Below, piece by piece: positions 1-6,153 of a DNA stretch of 17,465 nucleotides. The stretch spans positions 1 through 17,465 of the forward strand of contig URCP01000062.1 of the NCBI GenBank assembly GCA_900546315.1, written 5' to 3'. Position 1 is the stretch's first letter. Each line of letters starts with the position of its first letter. The notes below the pieces were generated by a model. It saw only the letters and a list, made by a program, of their open reading frames with translations. It had not been told where the DNA came from and did not search any database. The position numbers and the translations under genes were made by a program. Source of the stretch: an uncultured Eubacteriales bacterium. GTDB lineage: Bacteria; Bacillota; Clostridia; Oscillospirales; CAG-272.

Positions 1-50
1 GGTTTATTGAGTATTATGTAGATCGGCATCAAATGTTAATTATATGTAAA

Positions 51-1169
51 TTATATCTCCGGAATCTCGATCTCGACTTCACGTCCGAGTTTGGAAGAGC
101 GCAGAATGCCGTCGATGATCGCCTGATTGCGGATAATCTGAGATGTCGGAACCGGCGCGGAGCCGCCATTCTTCACCGCGGTGATGAAGGAACCAATCTT
201 TCGATCCCAAAGGCTCCCCTCGTTCGGCGCGTCATGCAGAATCGGCACCTGCATTTCGACCGACTGACCTGCGCATTCGCGATATATCGTCATCGGACCG
301 CCGACCGAACCGTTCCAGCAATCGGTCGATGGGATGCGCAGTCCGGCCTTTGTACCAAGAATGATCGTGTCGCCGGGCGTGTTGACATTCATTGCCCACG
401 CGATGCGGAAATCGACGATAACATCGCCCTCGAGGCGGATCAAAGCCCCCGCGAAGTCGTCAACGCCGAAAAGCGACGCGATACGCTGCGGATCCGACGA
501 ATTATAGCGATAAGTTTCGGGGTCGCGTCCGAAATAAGCTGTCTTGAAACCACTTACTGTGAGCGGCTTCGGGTATCCGATCGCGTTCAGAACCATATCG
601 AGTGAATAGCAGCCGATGTCGCCGAGCGCGCCGACGCCCGCGGTTCCGTCCTCGATGAACGAAGTCTTGGAATCGCTGACCGGAATTCCGCGCCGACGTC
701 CGCCGCCGGTCTGAATATAGTAGATTTTTCCGAGCTCGCCGGACTCGACGATCTTCTTGATCTGCTGCATATTTTTATCGAAGCGCGGCTGAAAGCCGAT
801 CGTGAGGATCTTTCCGCTCTCCTTCTCCGCGCGGCACATCTCGACGGCCTCATCGAGAGTGACCGAAAACGGCTTCTCAAGGAGCACGTTTACCCCGTGC
901 TTCAGTGCGCAAATGGTCGGCGCGGCGTGCTGACGGTTGTACGTGCAGACAGAAACCGCGTCGAGCTGCTCCTTTTCGAGCATTTCCTCGTGCGAAGTGT
1001 AAATGTGGACGCCCTCGACGCCGAATTCCTTGAAGAAAGCCTCCGCCTTGCCGGGGACGATGTCGCAGCCGGCGACGAATTCGATGTCATTCCGATTTTT
1101 ATACGCGCCCATGTGAGCGTGCGCGATTCCGCCGGTGCCGATGATACCGAGCCTGATTTTTCTATCCAT
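51..1169 (-). CDS. Gfo/Idh/MocA family NAD(P)-dependent oxidoreductase
   Basis: This is a probable sugar, inositol or sugar-derivative dehydrogenase acting in the cytoplasm. The N-terminal Rossmann fold shows GTGGIA at residues 11-16 and an acidic residue after the second strand (CDIVP). The family's catalytic EKP motif is at 98-100 (Lys99). GDIGCYSLD near 183-191 matches the family's C-terminal active-site segment, with Tyr where many members have His. The length of 372 residues is normal. I place the start at the ATG at 1169, because the GAAAGG ribosome binding site lies about 10 bases before it; the frame is open 8 codons further, but that would put the binding site inside the coding region. 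A consensus promoter with an inverted repeat over the start site precedes it. The substrate cannot be told from the sequence, and no partner gene is next to it. Confidence 0.9.
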   Translation of the reverse strand: MDRKIRLGIIGTGGIAHAHMGAYKNRNDIEFVAGCDIVPGKAEAFFKEFGVEGVHIYTSHEEMLEKEQLDAVSVCTYNRQHAAPTICALKHGVNVLLEKPFSVTLDEAVEMCRAEKESGKILTIGFQPRFDKNMQQIKKIVESGELGKIYYIQTGGGRRRGIPVSDSKTSFIEDGTAGVGALGDIGCYSLDMVLNAIGYPKPLTVSGFKTAYFGRDPETYRYNSSDPQRIASLFGVDDFAGALIRLEGDVIVDFRIAWAMNVNTPGDTIILGTKAGLRIPSTDCWNGSVGGPMTIYRECAGQSVEMQVPILHDAPNEGSLWDRKIGSFITAVKNGGSAPVPTSQIIRNQAIIDGILRSSKLGREVEIEIPEI

Positions 1170-1196
1170 AAATATAATGCCTTTCGACAGCAAATG

Positions 1197-1223
1197 ATAC
1201 GGAACAAATCTTCTGTTCCGTAT
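1197..1223. promoter_or_regulatory. Inverted repeat over the transcription start, likely operator
   Basis: ATACGGAACA at 1197-1206 and its exact reverse complement TGTTCCGTAT at 1214-1223 flank a 7-base spacer. The repeat begins 3 bases downstream of the -10 hexamer, so it covers the expected start site, the usual position of a repressor operator. There is no T-run, so it is not a terminator, although an RNA hairpin in the leader remains possible. The regulator is not encoded nearby. Confidence 0.65.
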
Positions 1224-1225
1224 AT

Positions 1226-1254
1226 ATTATATCACAAACCGACCGAAATGTCAA
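1226..1254 (-). promoter_or_regulatory. Consensus sigma-70-type promoter of the oxidoreductase gene
   Basis: On the minus strand TTGACA (1254-1249) and TATAAT (1231-1226) are separated by exactly 17 bases, a perfect match to the vegetative consensus. Transcription would begin near 1219, giving a leader of about 50 bases before the ATG at 1169. Confidence 0.88.
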
Positions 1255-1281
1255 TAGTTCCGGCAAAATTTCCGCGAAAAT

Positions 1282-1788
1282 TTATTCGTTCTCGGACGGC
1301 AGCGCGGCGATCTTCGCGAGATCATCGGCAAATTTCCGATCCGGCTCGAAGCGGACCTCGATAAGGTCCTTGCCGTCACGAAATATTAACACAAATGTTT
1401 CTTTTGCACCGATATTTACACAATAATTGAACCGATTGCTGGTTCGCCCGTATTTCTTCTGATAGTCCGGAAGATCGGTAAGCCGGAAGATTGCGATGAC
1501 CTTCGATAGCGAAACGTAGCAGACCTTCGTCGCCTTCTTTCCCTGAATTTTGTAAATCAGGAAATCATAGCCATTATAGTTGTTATCCTGTACAACATAC
1601 TTATAATCAATCAGAACAAATCGTCCAAGAAGCTGAGTTCCGACGACCATCATCAGTATAGCCGCGAGCTGCACGACCCAGTAAAACCTGCCGATGTACG
1701 CGCCGATCATCCAGACAACGATCGCTCCGAGAAGAAAAATAAACGATAATATCTTAGCCTTATTATTGTGCTTTGGCGAATATGACAT
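1282..1788 (-). CDS. Two-helix membrane protein with beta-rich cytoplasmic domain, function unknown
   Basis: This 168-residue protein has a short basic N-terminus, two closely spaced transmembrane helices at about residues 12-32 and 36-57, and then a soluble part of alternating hydrophobic strands (for example FLIYKIQG, VCYVSLSKVIAIF, FVLIFRDG) ending in a helix. That arrangement, two helices followed by a small beta-rich domain, resembles bacterial PH-like or YcxB-like membrane proteins, but I see no diagnostic motif. It starts 11 bases after the stop of the phosphodiesterase gene and has a GAAAGGA site just before its ATG, so the two are almost surely co-transcribed. Function unknown. Confidence 0.75.
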   Translation of the reverse strand: MSYSPKHNNKAKILSFIFLLGAIVVWMIGAYIGRFYWVVQLAAILMMVVGTQLLGRFVLIDYKYVVQDNNYNGYDFLIYKIQGKKATKVCYVSLSKVIAIFRLTDLPDYQKKYGRTSNRFNYCVNIGAKETFVLIFRDGKDLIEVRFEPDRKFADDLAKIAALPSENE

Positions 1789-1799
1789 AAAAATCCTTT

Positions 1800-2294
1800 C
1801 TATATTGTACCGTGAGACAGCAAAATATCATTTCCACGAAATTCGAGAATGCCGAAAGACGGTCGTCCGTCGCGCGGCAGCGCTATGCTTCCGGGGTTGA
1901 AAATATACAAATTATTTACATAACGCTCATATCTGATATGCGTATGACCGAAAAGCAGCACCTCCGCCCCGGCTTTACGCGCTCGGTTCTCGGCAAAATC
2001 GGTCGAATCAGTGACATAATGCCGATGCCCGTGAATAAGCATGGTTTTGTGACCTGCAAGCTCGGCGAGGACTTCTGCCGGGTCAGATTTTCCGGGCACG
2101 GATGACTGGTCACAATTGCCATGTATGCCAATAAATGGTATACCGAAATCCTTCGCGACAAGCTTCGCCCCATCGAACCCGTCGCCGCAGAACAGCATTC
2201 CGTCGAGCCCGGCGCCCGGAACGAGGTTGCGCTTGATAGCGGTCCGCATATTGCCGCTCATTCCGTGCGAGTCGGAAAAAATAATGTACCTCAT
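1800..2294 (-). CDS. YfcE/MJ0936-type metallophosphoesterase
   Basis: A small calcineurin-like phosphodiesterase of the YfcE family. At 164 residues it has the family's compact size. All metal-binding motifs can be seen in order: DSHG (Asp8, His10), CGDG (Asp38), GNCD (Asn60, Asp62), HGH (88-90) and GHTH (His117, His119), followed by the NPGS motif typical of this subgroup. Such enzymes hydrolyse phosphodiesters in the cytoplasm with two divalent metal ions; their physiological substrate is usually unknown. A GGAGG site lies 13 bases before the ATG, slightly far, but there is no better in-frame start. It leads a two-gene unit with the membrane protein downstream and diverges from the cluster starting at 2393. 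Confidence 0.9.
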   Translation of the reverse strand: MRYIIFSDSHGMSGNMRTAIKRNLVPGAGLDGMLFCGDGFDGAKLVAKDFGIPFIGIHGNCDQSSVPGKSDPAEVLAELAGHKTMLIHGHRHYVTDSTDFAENRARKAGAEVLLFGHTHIRYERYVNNLYIFNPGSIALPRDGRPSFGILEFRGNDILLSHGTI

Positions 2295-2328
2295 ACGAAA
2301 ATTACAACCTCCAGAAAATAGTAATAAA

Positions 2329-2357
2329 GTAACAATATCTCATAATATACATATAAT
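2329..2357 (+). promoter_or_regulatory. Possible promoter of the 2393-3594 cluster
   Basis: TATAAT at 2352-2357 lies 17 bases after GTAACA (4 of 6 matches to TTGACA), about 35 bases before the first start codon. The same -10 reads CATATAAT, which also resembles sporulation sigma-E or sigma-K -10 elements. I cannot decide between the two from sequence alone. Confidence 0.35.
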
Positions 2358-2392
2358 GCTAAAGAAATCATGGTCAAAAAGGAGAACACGAG

Positions 2393-2638
2393 ATGAAAAT
2401 AGACAGAACCGCACTTGACAGACTGCTGAGTCTGGACGATATAACACTCGCAAAGACGATACGCGCGCTCGCGATGGCTGCCGGAATCGACAGATCGACT
2501 GCTGAAGCCGCGATTTCAGATCTTCGACTGGTCCGCGCGAGCCTTTCGAACGCCAGCGACGCCGACATAAATCAGGCGATCGGAATGCTCGGCGAGCAAA
2601 AAGTCCGTGCCCTGCTCGAGGCGCTCGGCAAAATCTGA
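2393..2638 (+). CDS. Small helical protein of unknown function, first gene of a three-gene cluster
   Basis: An 81-residue soluble protein, predicted almost wholly helical, without Cys, signal peptide or membrane segment. It begins KIDRTALDRLLSLDD and ends in a helix GEQKVRALLEALG. I recognise the general pattern (LLSLDD near the start, small alanine-rich helices, a final helix) from short conserved proteins of Clostridia, but I know no function for it. A clear AAGGAG site lies 8 bases before the ATG. Its stop is followed 3 bases later by the next start, which implies translational coupling. The small alpha-helical layout could suit protein-protein or nucleic-acid contacts; that is speculation. 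Confidence 0.8.
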   Translation: MKIDRTALDRLLSLDDITLAKTIRALAMAAGIDRSTAEAAISDLRLVRASLSNASDADINQAIGMLGEQKVRALLEALGKI

Positions 2639-2641
2639 CAT

Positions 2642-3046
2642 ATGCAGGAATTTCAGGAAAAATTAAACAGCGTCCTGTCCGACCCGGAGTCGATGGCACA
2701 GGTGATGAGCATGATCTCAACGCTCGCGCCACTTATGCAAAATGTGGGAAATGCCGATAATAAAGAAAAAGTTAAATCAAATAACGATATTAATAAAAAT
2801 AACGACGATAAAAATGTTACAAATGGCCTTGAATCTCCGCTGCCAATTTCGAGTTCAAATACTGAAGCGTTTCCGGCGTCGAAAATGTCAGTGCCGGTGA
2901 AACTCCCGAAAGACAGGCGCTGCGAACTGCTCGAGGCACTGAAGCCGTACCTGAAGCGCTCGCGCGCCGAACGCGTCGACCAGATGATCCGCATATTGCA
3001 GATCAGCGATATTCTCGGAATTGATACGAAAAAATTGTTCAGATAG
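2642..3046 (+). CDS. Small protein with DPESM N-terminal helix and basic C-terminal helix, function unknown
   Basis: This 134-residue protein has three parts. The N-terminal helix (1-35) contains LSDPESMAQVMSMISTL. The middle (about 37-85) is a low-complexity linker rich in Asn, Lys, Asp and Ser whose codons are much more AT-rich than their surroundings. The C-terminal region (90-134) is basic and helical with LLEALKPYLKRSR and a following RVDQMIRILQI. The pattern of an N-terminal LxDPxxM helix and a C-terminal ALKPYL/RxxRVDxxIRIL helix is one I associate with an uncharacterised protein of spore-forming Clostridia. The start has no good ribosome binding site of its own, fitting coupling to the gene 3 bases upstream. 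Function unknown; cytoplasmic by appearance. Confidence 0.8.
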   Translation: MQEFQEKLNSVLSDPESMAQVMSMISTLAPLMQNVGNADNKEKVKSNNDINKNNDDKNVTNGLESPLPISSSNTEAFPASKMSVPVKLPKDRRCELLEALKPYLKRSRAERVDQMIRILQISDILGIDTKKLFR

Positions 3047-3081
3047 AACAAAAGAAGCAATTAAGAAAGGATATAATTAGT

Positions 3082-3594
3082 ATGTATGCCCGAAGCAATG
3101 ACGCCCGAAGGGACTGCCGGGACATCTGCCCGCCGGAAAATTATTCGGGCAGCGCTTTTCCGGAGCGTGGCTGCGACTGCGAAGCGGAAGTTAAGATTGA
3201 CAATTGTCAACACGAAAATAATCCAAGTCAGCCACCGCCGCCACCGCCCGAAAAAATGTGTGGAAATTTCGGATCAGACAAATGCGAGACTGACTGCCGA
3301 CGCGAAGAATTTTATCAGGAAAAGCAGCCTCCGCCCTGCCCGGAGGACCGACGTCCGCTCTGCGACGATCAAAAGAGACCCGTGCCGCCCTGCCCTCCAC
3401 CGAGGAATGATGGGTTGATAAGCAGACTATTTGGCAGATTCAAGGGCTTTCGCAAGGAAGATTTGCTGCTGATCGGTCTGGTGATGTTCCTGATTCTTGG
3501 TGACAATGACGAATGTGAGAAACCGTGTGATGATGACCGACAGGACAACTCGGACCTGTTGCTGATTCTCGCGTTAATACTTCTGCTTTCGTAA
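3082..3594 (+). CDS. Cys/Pro-rich protein with two C-terminal hydrophobic blocks, function unknown
   Basis: This 170-residue protein has an unusual composition. Residues 1-110 are hydrophilic, with 11 cysteines (13 in all) and several proline runs, the longest seven prolines interrupted by nothing but their own tract near residue 51. Residues 111-126 are basic (ISRLFGRFKGFRK). Then come two short leucine/isoleucine-rich blocks, LLLIGLVMFLILG at 128-140 and LLLILALILLLS at 159-170, separated by an acidic loop with two Cys; each is too short for a usual membrane span. The repeated acidic-hydrophobic tail resembles small proteins seen in spore-forming Firmicutes, which suggests, without proving, a coat or spore-surface role. 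GAAAGGA lies 10 bases before the ATG, and the gene follows the previous one by 35 bases. Confidence 0.75.
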   Translation: MYARSNDARRDCRDICPPENYSGSAFPERGCDCEAEVKIDNCQHENNPSQPPPPPPEKMCGNFGSDKCETDCRREEFYQEKQPPPCPEDRRPLCDDQKRPVPPCPPPRNDGLISRLFGRFKGFRKEDLLLIGLVMFLILGDNDECEKPCDDDRQDNSDLLLILALILLLS

Positions 3595-3608
3595 ATTAAA
3601 AAAAACCA

Positions 3609-3642
3609 ACTTCAAAATATTGCAAACTTCAAAATATTGCAA
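3609..3642. repeat. Tandem 17-bp repeat, two perfect copies
   Basis: ACTTCAAAATATTGCAA occurs at 3609-3625 and again, identical, at 3626-3642, in the gap between the convergent genes ending at 3594 and 3647. An A-run lies at its left edge (a T-run on the minus strand). No stable hairpin is formed, so a classic terminator is not evident here. Confidence 0.85.
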
Positions 3643-3646
3643 AATT

Positions 3647-4726
3647 TCAGGTGACACTGTAGAGCGATTCCGACGAAAAGTCGTCCGGATCAAGCGAATA
3701 TCTGACAGCAGTACAACTGAATAGCACCGTGTCGCCAACTGTCGTCAGCTGCCTGAGCACCACCCTGCCCTCGAGCGAGACGTAATATTCTTCGCGTGTG
3801 CCGAGAAAAGTATCGTCAAAAGCGATAAAATACACGCTGCCGAAATCGGTTTTAAGCAGACAGAGTTCACAATTTTCATAACGTCCGCCGGAATCCGCTG
3901 CAAGAGCGGGTTCAGAATTTTCCCTAGAAATATCCGGTGAAATATTGTCTGATGACGATGTGTCAATTTCCGGAAAATCGTCAAAACCGGTTGTTTCATC
4001 ACTTTCTGACGTCACATCCCCGCCATTTTCGATAGTCGGAAACTGCGCTACGATCTCGAAAAGACTGTCGATCGAAGGCAGTCCAGCCTCGCTTTCGGGC
4101 GTGATGCCCGGCGAGCGCGGGATGCTGCGGAATTCGCCGCTGGCTTGATCACGGTAATATGTCGTTGACGAATCACCGATGATAACTTTCGTAAGTGTTC
4201 CGGAAATGTCAAAATCGGATATGCGGAAGCTGCTGCCATTCCGGTAAAATCTGATCGACCCGGAACTTGAGTTTATCGGTAATATGCCCGAGACAGGCGC
4301 CGAATCATTGTTAACATCAGAACTATTGACCCCAATATTGCCACCATATGTGTATTTCATCTCGACAAACACCCCATCAGGCTCAGGTTCGAGAAGAAAC
4401 GCTTCGCGCAGCGATTCATAGTCAATGTCAAAATCGACCATGACCCGCTGCGTTGAGGCGCGATTTCGGACCGCGCCGTCGAGCTCCTCGAGATCGATCG
4501 ATGTGTCGTTCGTGTCGTGCTGCTGACCGATGCCGATGATTTCCGCGATTGAGTCCGGGAGGATGAGCAGACGCACCGAATACATCCAATAAAGAAGCCC
4601 GCCGAAAAGCAGAATGAGAACGACCGCGATGATTACGGTGCCGACAGCGACACTGTTTTCGCGCGGTATTCCTTTGTCTGTGGACGATAACTCATCCTTA
4701 TTTGCCTTTCGACGGTTGAAGATCAT
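3647..4726 (-). CDS. Membrane-anchored extracytoplasmic protein, function unknown
   Basis: The 359-residue protein has a basic cytoplasmic N-terminus of about 25 residues, one transmembrane helix (about 26-50, GTVIIAVVLILLFGGLLYW) and a large outer part. The helix is internal and followed by no obvious cleavage site, so it probably serves as an anchor. The outer part holds a beta-rich stretch (about 88-195, with SIRFYRNGSSFRI and TYYRDQASGEF), a Ser/Asp/Glu-rich linker (about 230-275) and a second beta-rich stretch (285-355, with ENCELCLLKTDF). The strand pattern recalls LolA-like or lipoprotein-sorting folds, but this is only an impression. A GAGG site lies just before the ATG. It follows the TagO/WecA-like gene by 54 bases on the same strand and may work with it at the envelope. 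Confidence 0.75.
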   Translation of the reverse strand: MIFNRRKANKDELSSTDKGIPRENSVAVGTVIIAVVLILLFGGLLYWMYSVRLLILPDSIAEIIGIGQQHDTNDTSIDLEELDGAVRNRASTQRVMVDFDIDYESLREAFLLEPEPDGVFVEMKYTYGGNIGVNSSDVNNDSAPVSGILPINSSSGSIRFYRNGSSFRISDFDISGTLTKVIIGDSSTTYYRDQASGEFRSIPRSPGITPESEAGLPSIDSLFEIVAQFPTIENGGDVTSESDETTGFDDFPEIDTSSSDNISPDISRENSEPALAADSGGRYENCELCLLKTDFGSVYFIAFDDTFLGTREEYYVSLEGRVVLRQLTTVGDTVLFSCTAVRYSLDPDDFSSESLYSVT

Positions 4727-4736
4727 TGCTTTACCT

Positions 4737-4752
4737 CTTCAATATTATGAAG
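4737..4752. repeat. Short inverted repeat upstream of the anchored protein gene
   Basis: CTTCA (4737-4741) and TGAAG (4748-4752) flank a 6-base AT spacer, just upstream of the ribosome binding site of the gene starting at 4726. It is short and could be chance. Confidence 0.3.
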
Positions 4753-4780
4753 CTACTGTAAAATAATAATACCGATATGG

Positions 4781-5959
4781 TTAAATATTGCCGGAACTTT
4801 TCTTAACTGACGGTTGCGAATTTGCGTCTGATGGATCCTTGGTTTCAGACGTGACAACCGGGTCCGGCACATCGTCCGGATCCACCTTTTTGTCCTCGTA
4901 ATCCTCTTCCCCATCGAGTCCGAGACCCATCTTTCCGCGCTCGTCGGAACGGCGCACGATCAGGAAATTGATGAGGAAAATCGCGAATCCGGCGGCGATT
5001 ATCAGTATCGCGCGGGTGAAATATTCTTCGGTGAACATGATCGCGGATGTACCCAGAATTGCGCAGACCGCATAGAGAATGCGCTGGCTCTGCTTCTGGT
5101 TGCTGCCCATGTCGATCAGGTTGTGATGCAGATGCCCGCGGTCGGCTGTAAACGGACTTTTACCGTGAAGTATCCGACGTATGAACGCAAACGCCGTGTC
5201 GCAGATCGGAAATCCGAAGATCGACAGCGGAATTATGAACGAGATCACCGTGTGGAGCTTGAACACGCCGCTGACCGAAATGATCGCCATCGCGTAGCCG
5301 AGGAACAGCGCGCCCGTGTCGCCCATGAAGATGATCGCCGGGTTCGAGTTGAACGGCAGGAATCCGAGGCACGCGCCGACGATAGGCGCCGTCATCAGCG
5401 CGACGACATACTCTCCCTTCAGAATCATGACGAGCAGCAGCGACAGCGAGCAGATCGCCGAGACGCCGCACGCGAGCCCGTCGAGCCCGTCGATAAGATT
5501 TATCGCGTTGGTCAGTCCCACGATCCACAGGACCGTGATCGGAATGGAAAAAATCCCGAAATGAATATATTTACCGAAAAAATTAATGTATTCAACGACA
5601 ACGCCCTGCGAGACCGCGATAAACGCGACGCCGATCTGCGCGATCAGCTTGATCCACGCGTTGATGCGGAAAATGTCGTCGATGATACCGACTACTACAA
5701 GTATCAATCCGCCGATATAGATCGCGATTATCTCGGGCGACATCCTGCAAAAAACGAGCGTAGAAATAACGAAACCCGTGAAGATAGCCAAACCACCTAT
5801 TCTTGGGATGGGCTTTTTGTGCATTCTGCGGTTATCCTTTGGCACGTCGATGGCGCCAATCCGGTACGCGAGCACCCGCACCGCCGGTGTCGTCGTGAAG
5901 GCGATGAGCCCCGCGAGCGCCGCCGCGACGAGCAGGTAGATTATTTCATTGATTTGCAT
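4781..5959 (-). CDS. TagO/WecA-like undecaprenyl-phosphate glycosyl-1-phosphate transferase
   Basis: An integral membrane enzyme of the MraY/WecA (glycosyltransferase 4) family, which transfers a sugar-1-phosphate, usually GlcNAc-1-P, from a UDP-sugar to undecaprenyl phosphate to begin teichoic acid or other envelope polymer synthesis. About ten to eleven hydrophobic helices can be seen. Family motifs are in order: DNRRMHKKPIPRIGG (42-56), the GIIDD aspartates (94-95), NAINLIDGLDGLA (151-163), FMGDTGALFLG (211-221, Asp214) and HLHH (276-279). The HLHH form marks it as WecA/TagO-like and not MraY. The last 50 residues form a hydrophilic, Asp/Glu-rich cytoplasmic tail, longer than usual. GAAAGGA lies 9 bases before the ATG. 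The polymer it serves is unknown, as no other polymer genes are in view. Confidence 0.9.
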   Translation of the reverse strand: MQINEIIYLLVAAALAGLIAFTTTPAVRVLAYRIGAIDVPKDNRRMHKKPIPRIGGLAIFTGFVISTLVFCRMSPEIIAIYIGGLILVVVGIIDDIFRINAWIKLIAQIGVAFIAVSQGVVVEYINFFGKYIHFGIFSIPITVLWIVGLTNAINLIDGLDGLACGVSAICSLSLLLVMILKGEYVVALMTAPIVGACLGFLPFNSNPAIIFMGDTGALFLGYAMAIISVSGVFKLHTVISFIIPLSIFGFPICDTAFAFIRRILHGKSPFTADRGHLHHNLIDMGSNQKQSQRILYAVCAILGTSAIMFTEEYFTRAILIIAAGFAIFLINFLIVRRSDERGKMGLGLDGEEDYEDKKVDPDDVPDPVVTSETKDPSDANSQPSVKKSSGNI

Positions 5960-6153
5960 TTGTAAAATTCCTTTCGCTATGTGTCAGAATGGGCGTGCGG
6001 ACGGCGAAAACGACCGCTTGCCTGGTCAGAAAAACCCCGTTTTTATGTCAGACGGATTTTTCCCGGAAAAGTTCCGGAAAATTCGCGGTTTTGATATGTA
6101 AAATTGCAGAAAACAATTATCGGCAAATTCCGGAACAAATCGTGAAAAAACAA

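Noticed and set aside
33..605. Plus-strand frame opposite the oxidoreductase
   Set aside because: Arg-rich antisense shadow of a gene with clear Rossmann and EKP motifs.
5123..5965. Long open frame on the plus strand opposite the TagO/WecA-like gene
   Set aside because: Its translation is mostly Arg, Asp and Glu without any domain, as expected for the antisense of a GC-biased gene; the minus-strand frame has all family motifs.
5960..6153. Riboswitch or terminator in the 194-base gap before the TagO/WecA-like gene
   Set aside because: Only small A/T hairpins (for example AAAAAC-CCC-GTTTTT at 6030-6044) and repeated TTCCGG words are visible; I recognise no known riboswitch and no consensus promoter.
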